A stretch of 56,005 bases of DNA from an uncultured Chlorobiaceae bacterium (GCA_903937835.1 CAJAAV010000239.1:1-56005); one strand, 5' to 3'; shown: positions 18,203 to 29,377, numbered from the stretch's first letter. Numbers and translations: made by a program. Notes: generated by a model not told the origin, from the sequence alone.

Positions 18203-18820
18203 TCATAGAATAAGCTCACCGCCGCTGAGATGAAGAATCGTATTGATGAATGCCTTCAGCTCCGGGCATTGATTGATTGCAACCAGCAAATCATTACCAC
18301 GCAAAATTGCGGCTGCATCCCGAGTTTTAACATACCCATGATTACATGTGCCAATCCTGAAAATTTCAATAATGCGATACGCTGGCGGATTACCATGATT
18401 CACCTTTTCCGGATTTCGTGACGGGGCAGTCTTGTTGTGACCCGCCAACTTCTGAATCTTTGGCCAGTAGGGTAACAGCCATGCCTCAAAATCGTGCTGA
18501 GCCGCATGGGGATGAAAGCGAGGCTCTACTCCAACCCATTGCCGCATTTTTCTCTTTGCATCGGCAGCGTCAAGGAACTCAGGATGTTGTGATCCTGTAT
18601 AAACATCGGTCAATGCAATGACATGATCTGCAGGGTTTTTATCATGATAAAGAGTGTTTTTAATTTTCCGTTTTAATGCCTCTTTTGTTGGAATTCTCCC
18701 ATGATAAGGGAAAAAGTCGAGCGAAGGCATTCTGTCAGAAAGACGGCCTTTCAAAAATTCTGTCAGAAAAGTCTTGAAAGCGGTTTCAGTTTTCCCCTCA
18801 ACAAGTATGGTTATCTTCAT
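18203..18820 (-). CDS. DUF4276 (TOPRIM-like) protein, partner of the upstream ATPase
   Basis: I start it at 18820 (MKITILVEGKTETAF), where ATG overlaps the ATPase stop (ATGA). This gives 205 residues; a longer open frame begins at 18850. Seen: VEGKTE at residues 7-12 as the TOPRIM glutamate, VIALTDVYTG as the acidic strand, and HPHAAQHDFEAWLLPYWPKIQ, the conserved DUF4276 helix. DUF4276 proteins are nuclease-type TOPRIM relatives that pair with AAA ATPases. The configuration equals that of PARIS (AriA ATPase + AriB TOPRIM), although AriB belongs to a different DUF (4435). A defence role is inferred. Confidence 0.75.
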   Translation of the reverse strand: MKITILVEGKTETAFKTFLTEFLKGRLSDRMPSLDFFPYHGRIPTKEALKRKIKNTLYHDKNPADHVIALTDVYTGSQHPEFLDAADAKRKMRQWVGVEPRFHPHAAQHDFEAWLLPYWPKIQKLAGHNKTAPSRNPEKVNHGNPPAYRIIEIFRIGTCNHGYVKTRDAAAILRGNDLLVAINQCPELKAFINTILHLSGGELIL

Positions 18821-19980
18821 GAGCGCCCCCCCATCCGACCCATCTGCCACACCTCATCAAGGGTGTATTCATTCAGCCAATGATCGAGATCAAGCTGGTC
18901 TGCCCAAGTGGCAGAAGAACACCCCTCTTCATCAATATCCATGACAATCACCTCTTCAGGCTTCAAAAAGCGTATAAACCGGTCTGAATGGGTGGCTACA
19001 ATCAACTGCGTTCGGGTTGAAGCTTCACGCATGAGGTCAGCAAGCAGGCTTAACAGCTCTGGATGCAGACTGACCTCCGGTTCATCAATCATGGTAACCG
19101 TTGAAAGATTGGGGCTTTGAAGGAGCGATACAAGCCAGAGAAAACGAAGGGTGCCTTCAGAGAGCTCATTCATATACATTGGCTTACTGAAGTTCCGGTC
19201 TTTCCATGTCATTGCCAGCATCCCAGCGGCAACTGGCGGAAAACTTATCTCTTCAAAATCAGGAAAAGCCACCCTGAGCGAATCCGTAATGAGGTCAAAC
19301 CGGCTCCGGTCAGTTTCTCTTAAATAATAAAGATAGGGCACAAGGTCCTCGCCGTCAGGGCCAGGTAATATCGCAGGCTTCATTTGTTGCGGCATTTTCA
19401 CCGGAGCACGTGGGCCAACATCAAGAACATGGTACTGGGTGGCGGTTGCCAGAATACGACGAAGACCCTCTGGTTGACGATACATTTTCGGCACCTGTGC
19501 AAGCGCCGTTTCGAGAGGATTGAGTTCCCAATCAGGAGTACAGAGTCCTTTTCTTCCGTTATTATCTTTCTCATAATAACGGATATCCCCCTCTGAAGCA
19601 TCGATATGCTTGAAAGGCCCCAACTCGGAATAGCCATCCCTTTTTTGTGACAGAATCTCCCTCGATATAGCATAGCCATTCCCTTTCGGAACAAGAGATA
19701 AATCGTACTCAAGAGGTTCATGATCAGGAACCTCTATTTCAACAGTAAAAGAGAGTTCTTCACTTTTGCCTCGTGTCAGGAGATTTGCGATCCCGCCAAA
19801 TTTCGAAAGCGTGCCATTCAGATTACCGGAGGCTGAAGCGGAAAGAGTGGTACACGCATCAAGCAAAGAGGTTTTTCCAACACCATTTGCACCAATCAGA
19901 ACCACAAAGGGCCTCATGGGCAGATCCAATGATCTCAACCTGCGAAATCCGGAGATTTTTATCCGATTAATTTTGAACAT
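18817..19980 (-). CDS. AAA_21/OLD-like ATPase paired with DUF4276 nuclease
   Basis: The likely start is 19980 (MFKINRIKISGFRRLRSL), giving 387 residues; the frame is open to 20067 but the extra residues look non-coding. Seen: Walker A LIGANGVGKTSLL at about residue 32, a central insert of about 180 residues, the signature MNELSEGTLRFLWLVSLL, Walker B TMIDEPEVSLHPELL and the H-loop LIVATHSDRFI. This is a RecF/OLD-type ATPase. The following DUF4276 gene overlaps by four bases, so the two should be made in fixed ratio and act as a sensor-effector pair. No methylase or other partner accompanies them. Confidence 0.8.
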   Translation of the reverse strand: MFKINRIKISGFRRLRSLDLPMRPFVVLIGANGVGKTSLLDACTTLSASASGNLNGTLSKFGGIANLLTRGKSEELSFTVEIEVPDHEPLEYDLSLVPKGNGYAISREILSQKRDGYSELGPFKHIDASEGDIRYYEKDNNGRKGLCTPDWELNPLETALAQVPKMYRQPEGLRRILATATQYHVLDVGPRAPVKMPQQMKPAILPGPDGEDLVPYLYYLRETDRSRFDLITDSLRVAFPDFEEISFPPVAAGMLAMTWKDRNFSKPMYMNELSEGTLRFLWLVSLLQSPNLSTVTMIDEPEVSLHPELLSLLADLMREASTRTQLIVATHSDRFIRFLKPEEVIVMDIDEEGCSSATWADQLDLDHWLNEYTLDEVWQMGRMGGRS

Positions 19981-20416
19981 CGTCACCCCATGGGAGATAC
20001 TTGATTCTTGATAGACACAGCTCACTTCTGTCGCAAAAAGTAACGAATTATTTTCGATCATAACCATTATCCATAACGAATAAACTACTTCGCAGCAGAA
20101 CTACAGAGTATCCCTTCATGTTTAGCAATTCTTTCACGAAGCACCGCTTCGAGGAATATATCCCATTGTGATTCAAGCTTGCTGCACTTTCGACAAACAA
20201 TATTTTTTTGGATATTGAGCATAATTTGAAATGGTGCTCAAACCGCTTGATGTTATATCTTGCAGCTCTTTTAAATCGGGGGGCAAACCTGAAATTATCG
20301 CAACGGAAGTATTGAGCACTTGAGATATTTTCACAGCATCGCTGTCGAATAATAAGCCCAAACGGACACAAAACATTGCAACTGAGATCAGAAACATTGC
20401 CCGAACAGAATAGCCA
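19981..20416. other. 436-base intergenic region between divergent genes
   Basis: It should hold the promoters of the ATPase/DUF4276 pair (minus) and of the SNF2 helicase (plus). Several short frames are open here on both strands, one running on the minus strand to 20173, but none shows a motif I recognise. Confidence 0.4.
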
Positions 20417-23400
20417 ATGATTGCACTGCACATCTCCATACTTGACGGGGCCCCGGTACTCTGGAGTGAGGGAAAAAAGATCGGTATGCTGAAAGAGTTG
20501 CGATTGGCCATGGATGGCATCCGCATGATTTCTCTGCGCAGCAATACCACAAAAGAGTTTTCTGTCTGGCTGCCAAGCCGAGGGGAAAAACCGGTTCCTT
20601 CATCTCCGCTGATCGGCCCAATGCCCGAAATCGACGGCGAGGAGAGCCTCAAAGCGTTCCCGATTACCGCGCTTCGGTTGAATTCCACCTCTCTGTTCGA
20701 ACTCTCCCTGCTCTCGGAAAAGGGCAACATTCCCGGTAGTGGCGTCATTTTTGGAAGCTCTCTCCTCTGGACGCGACAGGTACGGAAAATTGCACTGAAT
20801 ATCATCAGAAGCCAGTCGCTGCTGCCTTCGGTTGTCAGAAATGATAAATTCTGGGAGGGCCTGTGGCAGCCCATCCCCGACACTTCGACAACCCATGCGC
20901 TTGAAAAACTTGCCGCAACCATGCCGGCGGTATGCCGTTCTCTCAGTCGTACCAGCACGCAACCACCGGACGTATCAAAACAGTTGACGCTCAAACGATT
21001 CCTCTCGTTCATCGTCAATGCACTGGTACGTCCTCTTGAGAGAGCGAACGCGACAAAAATCACCGAGTTCGAGAGCGTCCATGATGCGTGGATTCATGCT
21101 CTGTCGAGCAGTGACCCCCGGCTGGTTTGGAAAAACGAGCAGGAGATTGAGCAGTTTGCCTGTCAGCTCAATGCCTGGCGCCGTCCCATTGACGTGCATG
21201 AAAGGTCACCCTTCAAGTTCTGCTTTCAACTGACAGAGCCTCCGCTGAAAGGGAGAAAACAGGACCGCTGGCATGTTGCCTATCAACTGCAGTTGAAAGC
21301 TGATCCGAGCTTGATTCTCAACGCAGAAGATCTCTGGAAACCGGAGAGCGCCGCATCACAGCACGCATCATCCTATACCTCCGATTATGCCGAATTCATG
21401 CTCACCGCGCTGGGGCAAGCCTCCTGCCTCTACCCCGCAGTCACCCAGAGCCTGAAAAGAAAAAATCCGGGAGGCTTCGATCTTGATACAGAGGGCGCAT
21501 ACCAATTTTTACTGGAGTATGCGGAACTCTTGCGAAGCGCCGGATTTGTTGTGATGCTTCCCTCGTGGTGGATTAGTCGCAGAGGACTCAACCGTATCGG
21601 GATCAAAACAAAAGTGAAGCTACCCGCCATGACGGGAAGTGGAGCTGGCCTCACTCTGGATCGCATGGTTTCCTGCGATTATGCTGCTGCGCTCGGCAAT
21701 GAAGAGCTGGATCTGCAGGAGCTGAAAACGCTTGCCGAGTTGAAAGCTCCTCTGGTGAGAGTGCGCGGGCAATGGACACAGATTGACCATAAGGAACTTG
21801 TCAATGCGGTGCATTTTCTTGAAAAAAATCTAACTGGTGAGCTTTCGGCCAGAGAGCTCCTCTCAACAGCGCTCGGAGCACAGAAAAAGGAGGAGTCCCT
21901 CTTTATTCGCTCGGTTGAAATCGAGGGGTGGCTTCAGGAGCTACTTGAAAAGCTTTCAGAGCAGGGACAATTTGAACTGCTTCCTGCTCCCGAGCATTTT
22001 CAGGGAACGCTGCGTACCTATCAGGAACGGGGTTTTTCATGGCTCTCATTTCTCCGCAAGTGGGGACTTGGCGCCTGCCTTGCCGACGACATGGGCCTCG
22101 GCAAAACCATCCAGACACTTGCTATGCTGCAAAGGGAGCGTGAGCTGGGAGAAAAAAGGGCGGTGCTTCTGATCTGTCCCACCTCCGTCGTCAACAACTG
22201 GCGTAAAGAGGCGGAACGGTTCACTCCTGAATTGGTAGTGCTGGTACATCACGGTGGCGACAGAATGAAAACCGCAGATTTTCGCAAAGCGGCCAGTTCG
22301 TCAGCCATTGTTATTTCAAGCTACGGGCTGTTGCTGCGCGACCTTGAATTTCTCTCGAAGGTTCCATGGGCAGGCATTATTCTGGATGAAGCGCAGAACA
22401 TCAAAAACCCTGAAACAAAACAGTCAAAAGCTGCCAGAGCACTCCATGCCGATTACCGCATTGCCCTGACCGGTACTCCTGTTGAAAATCATGTCGGCGA
22501 CCTCTGGGCAATCATGGATTTTCTGAATCCTGGTTTCCTTGGAACCCAACACTTTTTCAGGCAGAACTTCTATACTCCGATACAGTGGTATGGCGACGCC
22601 GAGGCATCGACACGGCTGAAATCTCTCACTGGCCCTTTTATTCTGCGCCGCATGAAGACCGACAAGTCGATTATCTCCGATCTACCTGAAAAGATCGAAA
22701 TGAAGGAGTATTGCACGCTGACCAAAGAGCAGGCATCGCTCTATAAGGCTGTTGTGGATGAGCTGCAGGAAAAAATCGATAGTGCCGAAGGCATTAACCG
22801 TCGTGGCCTGGTGCTGGCGCTGCTGGTAAAACTCAAGCAGGTCTGCAACCATCCGGCACACTTTCTCGGCGACAACTCTGCCATTGAACATCGATCTGGC
22901 AAAATAAAGAGATTGACAGAGTTGCTCGGCGACATTCGAGAAGCTGGTGAAAAAACTCTGCTCTTTACCCAGTTTACCCAGATGGGGACAATGCTCCGGC
23001 ACTATCTTCAGGATCTCTACGGCGAAGAGGTGCTCTTTCTGCATGGTGGAGTAACCAAAAAGAGACGGGATGAGATGGTCGAGAGCTTTCAGCAAGAGGG
23101 AAGCAGTTCAGCAGCAATCTTTATCCTTTCACTGAAAGCAGGAGGAACAGGCCTGAACCTTACCACAGCAAACCACGTCGTGCACTTTGACCGCTGGTGG
23201 AACCCTGCGGTGGAGAATCAGGCGACCGACAGAGCCTTCCGTATTGGACAGCACAAAAACGTTGAAGTTCATAAATTTATTACAACAGGAACGCTCGAAG
23301 AGCGCATTGATGAGATGATTGAGAAAAAAACAACGGTCGCTGGTCAGGTTCTCGGAACAGGGGAACAGTGGCTGACAGAACTGTCAAATAATGATCTGCG

Positions 23401-23440
23401 CAACCTGATTATGCTCAGTCAGGACGCAATGGGAGAATAA
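20417..23440 (+). CDS. SNF2-family helicase/ATPase
   Basis: A 1007-residue SNF2 protein. The N-terminal half includes an SNF2-associated domain (LLEYAELLRSAGFVVMLPSWW). The helicase half has DDMGLGKTIQTLAM (motif I), ILDEAQNIKNP (motif II, DEAQ instead of DEAH), ALTGTPVENH (motif III), FLHGGVTKKRR, SLKAGGTGLNLT (motif V) and QATDRAFRIGQ (motif VI). It should translocate on double-stranded DNA or remodel a protein-nucleic acid complex. The SWIM zinc-finger gene follows 5 bases later, a conserved bacterial pairing. The start at 20417 has no strong Shine-Dalgarno. The cellular role of the pair is not established. Confidence 0.9.
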   Translation: MIALHISILDGAPVLWSEGKKIGMLKELRLAMDGIRMISLRSNTTKEFSVWLPSRGEKPVPSSPLIGPMPEIDGEESLKAFPITALRLNSTSLFELSLLSEKGNIPGSGVIFGSSLLWTRQVRKIALNIIRSQSLLPSVVRNDKFWEGLWQPIPDTSTTHALEKLAATMPAVCRSLSRTSTQPPDVSKQLTLKRFLSFIVNALVRPLERANATKITEFESVHDAWIHALSSSDPRLVWKNEQEIEQFACQLNAWRRPIDVHERSPFKFCFQLTEPPLKGRKQDRWHVAYQLQLKADPSLILNAEDLWKPESAASQHASSYTSDYAEFMLTALGQASCLYPAVTQSLKRKNPGGFDLDTEGAYQFLLEYAELLRSAGFVVMLPSWWISRRGLNRIGIKTKVKLPAMTGSGAGLTLDRMVSCDYAAALGNEELDLQELKTLAELKAPLVRVRGQWTQIDHKELVNAVHFLEKNLTGELSARELLSTALGAQKKEESLFIRSVEIEGWLQELLEKLSEQGQFELLPAPEHFQGTLRTYQERGFSWLSFLRKWGLGACLADDMGLGKTIQTLAMLQRERELGEKRAVLLICPTSVVNNWRKEAERFTPELVVLVHHGGDRMKTADFRKAASSSAIVISSYGLLLRDLEFLSKVPWAGIILDEAQNIKNPETKQSKAARALHADYRIALTGTPVENHVGDLWAIMDFLNPGFLGTQHFFRQNFYTPIQWYGDAEASTRLKSLTGPFILRRMKTDKSIISDLPEKIEMKEYCTLTKEQASLYKAVVDELQEKIDSAEGINRRGLVLALLVKLKQVCNHPAHFLGDNSAIEHRSGKIKRLTELLGDIREAGEKTLLFTQFTQMGTMLRHYLQDLYGEEVLFLHGGVTKKRRDEMVESFQQEGSSSAAIFILSLKAGGTGLNLTTANHVVHFDRWWNPAVENQATDRAFRIGQHKNVEVHKFITTGTLEERIDEMIEKKTTVAGQVLGTGEQWLTELSNNDLRNLIMLSQDAMGE

Positions 23441-23445
23441 CCACT

Positions 23446-24330
23446 ATGGCATACTACTGGTATAGAAAAGCCACCTCTTCCACCCCAAAATCGGTGACTG
23501 GCGGCATAAAGGCCCAAACCAAACGGGGAGCGTTTGGCCAGAAATGGTGGGGAATACAGTGGATTACAACACTTGAGAGCTTTGATATTGGCGAGAGGAT
23601 TACACGAGGAAAATCTTATGCGCGGAAAGGTCAGGTCACCGATCTTGTTATCAACGCCAAAAAGGGCGTCCTGGCAAAAGTACAGGGCTCAAGAGTCCGT
23701 CCATACAAGGTCGCCATCACCCTGACGCCCTATTCAAAAGAGCAGAAAGTGCTTTTGGCGCAGAAGCTTACCTCGAAGCCAATATACATCGCGCAGCTTC
23801 TCAGTGGAGAGATGCCGGAAAATCTTGTGCGGCTCTTCAAAACAGCAGGCCTCTCTCTCTTTCCCGGTAAATACAACGATTTGACCACCACGTGTTCATG
23901 CCCCGACTACTCAAACCCCTGTAAACACATTGCCGCAGTTTTTTATCTGATGGCAGAGGCCTTTGACCAAGACCCCTTTCTCCTCTTCACATTACGGGGA
24001 GTAGACAAGGAGGAGTTTCTCAAGAAAATCGGCCATAAGCGCCAGACAGATGGAGATGACGAAAACTCAGATACTCAAGAACCACTGCCTGCAGAGCATA
24101 GCATATTCTGGCACTATGCTCCTTCACCCGAACCATCATGCCTCCATACATCGCCAACGGCACATGCCACAATGGTAAAACGACTTGGCTCAATCTCTTA
24201 CTGGCGATCCACAAAAAACTTTATAACTACCATGGAGACAACGTACTCGCAAGTCTCTCTTTTAGCCGAAAAAATAATCGACCTCCAAACAGCCGAACAA
24301 GAAAAAATCGCTGCACAAAGCCCCGACTGA
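23446..24330 (+). CDS. SWIM zinc-finger protein, partner of the SNF2 helicase
   Basis: The 294-residue protein carries a SWIM finger at about residues 145-165: TTCSCPDYSNPCKHIAAV, the CxCx(n)CxH pattern that binds zinc and DNA or protein. The N-terminal region (FGQKWWGIQWITTLESF, GRSYARKGQV-like) is the conserved platform of bacterial SWIM proteins found next to SNF2 helicases. The C-terminal 90 residues are low in conserved features. ATG lies five bases after the helicase stop, so the two are surely cotranscribed. It probably acts as a DNA- or RNA-binding subunit for the helicase. Confidence 0.85.
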   Translation: MAYYWYRKATSSTPKSVTGGIKAQTKRGAFGQKWWGIQWITTLESFDIGERITRGKSYARKGQVTDLVINAKKGVLAKVQGSRVRPYKVAITLTPYSKEQKVLLAQKLTSKPIYIAQLLSGEMPENLVRLFKTAGLSLFPGKYNDLTTTCSCPDYSNPCKHIAAVFYLMAEAFDQDPFLLFTLRGVDKEEFLKKIGHKRQTDGDDENSDTQEPLPAEHSIFWHYAPSPEPSCLHTSPTAHATMVKRLGSISYWRSTKNFITTMETTYSQVSLLAEKIIDLQTAEQEKIAAQSPD

Positions 24331-24442
24331 TCCGAGGTTTTTTTTGAAGATTTCGCTTGATTTGCTAATATAAGGTATAGGCAGAGGTATCGCTCTCCTG
24401 AATCAGCACAGCCTTTTTTCAAGCACTAAACCCATTCGAACC

Positions 24443-24655
24443 ATGAGTGATCATATCTATAAGAAAATTGAACTTGTAGGCACTTCGCCAACAAGCATTG
24501 AAGAGGCTGTCAAAAATGCTGTTGCCAAAGCAGCCGAATCGGTCAGAAACATTCGCTGGGTCGAAATCCAGGAAACCCGCTGTCATGTCGAAAACCAGAT
24601 CGTTATGTACTGGCAGGTTGCCGTTAAAATCGGCTTTACTCTTGATGAAAACTGA
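24443..24655 (+). CDS. dodecin family flavin-binding protein
   Basis: A 70-residue dodecin: YKKIELVGTSPTSIEEAVKNA, RNIRWVEIQETRCHVEN and YWQVAVKIGFTLDE match the conserved beta-alpha-beta-beta pattern of these dodecameric flavin stores. The tryptophan W39 in IRWVEI is the residue that stacks on the isoalloxazine ring. It is monocistronic and followed by a terminator. Its role is to bind excess riboflavin, FMN or lumichrome and limit photochemical damage, which fits a phototroph. Confidence 0.92.
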   Translation: MSDHIYKKIELVGTSPTSIEEAVKNAVAKAAESVRNIRWVEIQETRCHVENQIVMYWQVAVKIGFTLDEN

Positions 24656-24680
24656 TCAGGAGTACCAATAAGCAAAAGTA

Positions 24681-24713
24681 AAAGGGCGCTTTCAATGGCG
24701 CCCTTTCTTTTTT
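24681..24713. terminator. intrinsic terminator between dodecin and pckG
   Basis: A 9-bp stem (24681-24689 with 24698-24706, AAAGGGCGC and complement), an 8-base loop, then a T-rich tail (24704-24713). The stem is flanked by A residues on the left, so it can also serve the converging pckG transcript. Confidence 0.85.
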
Positions 24714-24729
24714 CGTGTGCAGTAAAACG

Positions 24730-26595
24730 TCAGCTTTCGGTAGAATAGTTTTCCGGTGCCAACGACCAGTGCGCTGGAGATTTCCAGAGGGTTGAAAGCA
24801 TCAATTCACGGATATGGGGAAACTCTTTGGGCAACCTGTCGTAAATCATTTCGAAAAGCTCCTCATGTGAAAGAAGCTCATTCTTCCATGCTTCGCGATC
24901 GACCATCATTAATTTGGTAAACTTCTCAACCGTCATCTCCTCAAGACCTGTCCAGTCAAGCATCTCATACTTCGGCATCCAGCCAAGCGGGCTCTCTACC
25001 GCCCCTGCATTGCCATGCACGCGATCGACAATCCACTTCAGCACCCTCATGTTTTCACCAAAACCTGGCCAGAGGAACTTGCCATTCTCATCCTTGCGGA
25101 ACCAGTTGACGCCAAAAATTCTTGGCAGCTCAGGCAGCGTACGACCGACATTGAGCCAGTGCGTGAAATAATCCCCCATGTGATAACCACAGAAAGGAAT
25201 CATGGCAAAAGGATCGCGACGAACATCCCCAACCTTTCCGGCTGCAGCCGCTGTCTTTTCAGAACCCATTGTAGCAGCCAGATAGACTCCGGAATTCCAG
25301 TTTGCCGACTGGTACACAAGCGGTACAGTATCTCCGCGACGACCACCAAAAATAAAGGCGCTGATCGGCACTCCTTTCGGATCTTCCCATGCAGGATCAA
25401 GTGAAGGGCACTGATTTGCCGGAGAGGTAAAGCGGGCATTGGGATGCGAAGAGAGCCTGCCACAATCAGGAGTCCATGCATGACCCTGCCAGTCGATAAG
25501 ATGATCAGGAGCAACATCCGTCATCCCTTCCCACCAGACATCGCCATCAGGTGTCATGGCAACGTTGGTAAAGATACAGTTTTTACCAAGCGTGGCCATC
25601 GCATTGGGATTGGATTTGTCCGAGGTGCCCGGAGCTACACCAAAAAAGCCATATTCGGGGTTGATGGCACGAAGACGCCCGTCTTCTCCTGCCTTGATCC
25701 ATGCAATATCATCACCGATAGTGGTTACCTTCCATCCCTCAAACGATTGAGGTGGAATAAGCATGGCAAAATTTGTTTTACCACAGGCACTCGGGAATGC
25801 GGCGCCTATATAAGTTTTTTCGCCTTCAGGGGATTCAACGCCGAGAATCAGCATGTGCTCAGCCAGCCAGCCTTCATCCCTTGCCATTGAGGAGGCAATA
25901 CGCAAGGCAAAGCATTTCTTGCCGAGAAGAGCATTGCCACCATAACCGCTTCCAAAAGAGATAATTGAACGCTCTTCAGGAAAATGAACAATGTACTTCG
26001 TGTCATTGCAGGGCCAGGGAACATCCAGCTCGCCGGGCTGAAGAGGTGCACCTACAGAGTGAAGGCAGGGGACAAAGTCGCTGGTTTCACCGAGCAGCTC
26101 CATAACCTTGCGTCCCATCCTCGTCATGATCCGCATGTTGGTTACCACATAAGGCGAATCAGAAATTTCAACACCGATATGTGCAATAGGCGATCCAAGA
26201 GGTCCCATGCTGAACGGGATAACATACATGGTACGACCCGTCATACAATCCCTGAACAACTCCTTGAGAGTCTCTTTCATCTCTTTGGGAGCGACCCAGT
26301 TGTTTGTTGGGCCTGCATCCTGACGACGAATGCTGCAAATGTACGTTCTGTCTTCAACACGCGCAACGTCACTTGGATCTGAACGACACAGATAGCTGTT
26401 GGGACGTTTCTCTTCAGAAAGCTTGATAAACGTACCGCTCTCTACCATCTGCTGACAAAGAAAGTCATACTCTTCCTGGGAGCCATCGCACCAGTGCACT
26501 GAACTCGGACGACAAAGCTCAGCCGTCTCCTGTACCCACTGGATCAGCTTTTTGTTTTTCACATAATCCGGAGGATTGATCTGCATTACAGTCAT
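24730..26595 (-). CDS. pckG: phosphoenolpyruvate carboxykinase (GTP)
   Basis: PckG interconverts oxaloacetate and PEP with GTP/GDP; in green sulfur bacteria it links the reductive TCA cycle with sugar synthesis. The 621 residues match the GTP family in length and show the PEP/Mn site segment [22 protein letters not shown], the P-loop with the reactive cysteine [13 protein letters not shown] (about residues 265-277), the metal-binding IGDDIAWI and the guanine-site [12 protein letters not shown]. The start at 26595 (MTVMQINPP) could also be the ATG three codons later. It is transcribed alone, toward the shared terminator at 24681. Confidence 0.95.
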   Translation of the reverse strand: MTVMQINPPDYVKNKKLIQWVQETAELCRPSSVHWCDGSQEEYDFLCQQMVESGTFIKLSEEKRPNSYLCRSDPSDVARVEDRTYICSIRRQDAGPTNNWVAPKEMKETLKELFRDCMTGRTMYVIPFSMGPLGSPIAHIGVEISDSPYVVTNMRIMTRMGRKVMELLGETSDFVPCLHSVGAPLQPGELDVPWPCNDTKYIVHFPEERSIISFGSGYGGNALLGKKCFALRIASSMARDEGWLAEHMLILGVESPEGEKTYIGAAFPSACGKTNFAMLIPPQSFEGWKVTTIGDDIAWIKAGEDGRLRAINPEYGFFGVAPGTSDKSNPNAMATLGKNCIFTNVAMTPDGDVWWEGMTDVAPDHLIDWQGHAWTPDCGRLSSHPNARFTSPANQCPSLDPAWEDPKGVPISAFIFGGRRGDTVPLVYQSANWNSGVYLAATMGSEKTAAAAGKVGDVRRDPFAMIPFCGYHMGDYFTHWLNVGRTLPELPRIFGVNWFRKDENGKFLWPGFGENMRVLKWIVDRVHGNAGAVESPLGWMPKYEMLDWTGLEEMTVEKFTKLMMVDREAWKNELLSHEELFEMIYDRLPKEFPHIRELMLSTLWKSPAHWSLAPENYSTES

Positions 26596-26739
26596 GATCG
26601 TTCTGTTATTAGGCTTGGGGTTATAAAAAAAACGCCCCCAATCACCACTGACTGCGGACGTGTAGAAGAAAAACTGAGATCCGGATTAAACTGCCGCCGG
26701 AGCAGACAACCATCATGCATGGTATGAAAGCTTTATTTA

Positions 26740-27285
26740 TTATTTAGGGGTTTCCGTTTTTCTGAGAGCCTCAACAATTATTTTTTCAAACACCGCTCTG
26801 CTTCGAGCTCCAGTAATAACCTGGGTAATCCTGCCTGAAGAATTAACAACAAAAGAGGTAGGAATAGCACTAATACCGCCGTCAACATACCTGTTGAAGG
26901 CTGAAACCAGTTGATCATCAGCCATGACAACCGGATAACTTATCTTATTTTTGAGAATAAAAGCGCGGACATTTGGTTCAGTTTCATTGAGAGCCACGCC
27001 AATAAAAGTAAAGCCCTTGCGACCATACTGAGTCTGCAGGGAAACCATATCGGGAACCTCCGACCTGCAAGGGGGGCACCACGATGCAAAAAAATTCACG
27101 ATATAGGCTTTTCCCGTAAGTTGAGCAGACCCGACTGACTTTCCGTTGAGAGAAACCGCAGCAAAACCAGGAGCCAAAGAAGGTACCGCCATCTGTGAAG
27201 CAGCCAATACTACCCTGGAAGCACCAGCCAGGAACAGTGCGCTGACAATACATACCTTGACAGATTGACTGATAATTTTTTTCAT
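26740..27285 (-). CDS. TlpA/ResA-type periplasmic thiol-disulfide oxidoreductase
   Basis: Start chosen at 27285 (MKKIISQSVKVCIVSALFLAGAS), which gives a clean signal peptide; an in-frame ATG eight codons upstream is less likely. The mature part is a thioredoxin fold: PGFAAVSLNGKSVGSAQL, the active site FFASWCPPCRSEVPDM with the CPPC pair typical of TlpA/ResA, the cis-proline loop AIPTSFVVNSSGRI, and a C-terminal helix. It should reduce disulfides outside the cytoplasmic membrane, for example in c-type cytochrome maturation. It lies upstream of pckG on the same strand with a gap of 144 bases, so cotranscription is uncertain. Confidence 0.88.
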   Translation of the reverse strand: MKKIISQSVKVCIVSALFLAGASRVVLAASQMAVPSLAPGFAAVSLNGKSVGSAQLTGKAYIVNFFASWCPPCRSEVPDMVSLQTQYGRKGFTFIGVALNETEPNVRAFILKNKISYPVVMADDQLVSAFNRYVDGGISAIPTSFVVNSSGRITQVITGARSRAVFEKIIVEALRKTETPK

Positions 27286-27452
27286 GCGATTCCGGTTAAA
27301 TAAATCCAAAGAAACTCAATTACCATTGACCACTAATATACCAATTCTTCTTTTTTTTGAAAGATTGAAAGACTAAATAAATGAGCCCGCATTTAGTCTT
27401 TGTGATTCTCTGTCAAAAAAATTATATTTCGACTTGTTTATATTATGCTTAA

Positions 27453-27525
27453 GCCACCTTAGCTCAGTTGGTAGAGCAACTGTTTCGTAAATAGTAGGTC
27501 GTGGGTTCAAGTCCCTCAGGTGGCT
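27453..27525 (+). tRNA. tRNA-Thr (anticodon CGT)
   Basis: A 73-base cloverleaf. The acceptor GCCACCT pairs with AGGTGGC (27518-27524). The D arm is AGCTCAGTTGGTAGAGC. The anticodon stem is ACTGT/ATAGT with one G-T pair, and its loop is TTCGTAA. The anticodon is CGT, reading ACG threonine. The T arm GTGGG-TTCAAGT-CCCTC has one T-T mismatch. The CCA end is not encoded. A TATTAT box lies about 7 bases upstream (27441-27446). Confidence 0.92.
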
Positions 27526-27628
27526 CGCAGACGGTACGAGTCAAAAGAGCGAAACCATCTGACACATCATTTCTGATACAAAAGAGGCTCACAAGCTCGT
27601 GAAGCATGAACGTTTGATTACACCATAA

Positions 27629-29038
<1,410 letters not shown>

Positions 29039-29053
29039 ACAGACGCAATAACC

Positions 29054-29320
29054 ATGGCGAATTCCGAAAAAGGTTTCCAGATAGAAATCGTCACTCCCCA
29101 GAAACTTCACTTTTCCGGGGAGGTTGTCAGTGTAACAGTGCCTGGTGAACTCGGTCAGTTGCAGATACTGAAAAACCATGCTCCGCTGCTCTCCTCACTG
29201 AAAACCGGCAAGATCAAGCTTGCATTAGCCGATCGCAGTGAGCAGTTGTTTTCTATCGCAGACGGTTTTTTAGAAGTCAGCAGCAACAAGGCTATCCTGT
29301 TGACTGAAACTATTTCCTGA
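29054..29320 (+). CDS. atpC: F1F0 ATP synthase epsilon subunit, short form
   Basis: An 88-residue epsilon subunit containing only the N-terminal beta sandwich ([40 protein letters not shown]). The usual C-terminal helical hairpin of about 45 residues, which inhibits ATP hydrolysis in other bacteria, is absent. This is the normal state for Chlorobium, not a truncation: a terminator follows at once and there is no frame remnant. It lies 15 bases after atpD. The enzyme should lack epsilon-helix inhibition. Confidence 0.95.
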   Translation: MANSEKGFQIEIVTPQKLHFSGEVVSVTVPGELGQLQILKNHAPLLSSLKTGKIKLALADRSEQLFSIADGFLEVSSNKAILLTETIS

Positions 29321-29338
29321 TTTCATTTCAATGAATTT

Positions 29339-29377
29339 AAAACCATCAGTGCCCGTCAAGGATGCTGATGGTTTTTT
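29339..29377 (+). terminator. terminator of the atpDC operon
   Basis: An 11-bp stem (29339-29349 with 29365-29375, AAAACCATCAG and complement), a 15-base loop and a run of T at 29372-29377. The next gene starts only six bases further on. Confidence 0.9.

Noticed and set aside
20173..21063. 296-codon open frame on the minus strand overlapping the start of the SNF2 gene.
   Set aside because: Its larger part is antisense to a well-conserved helicase gene; the free tail (20173-20416) shows no recognisable motif.
27453..27525. tRNA pseudogene because of the T-arm mismatch.
   Set aside because: Only one mismatch (T-T at the second pair); all other stems, the anticodon loop and the length are normal.
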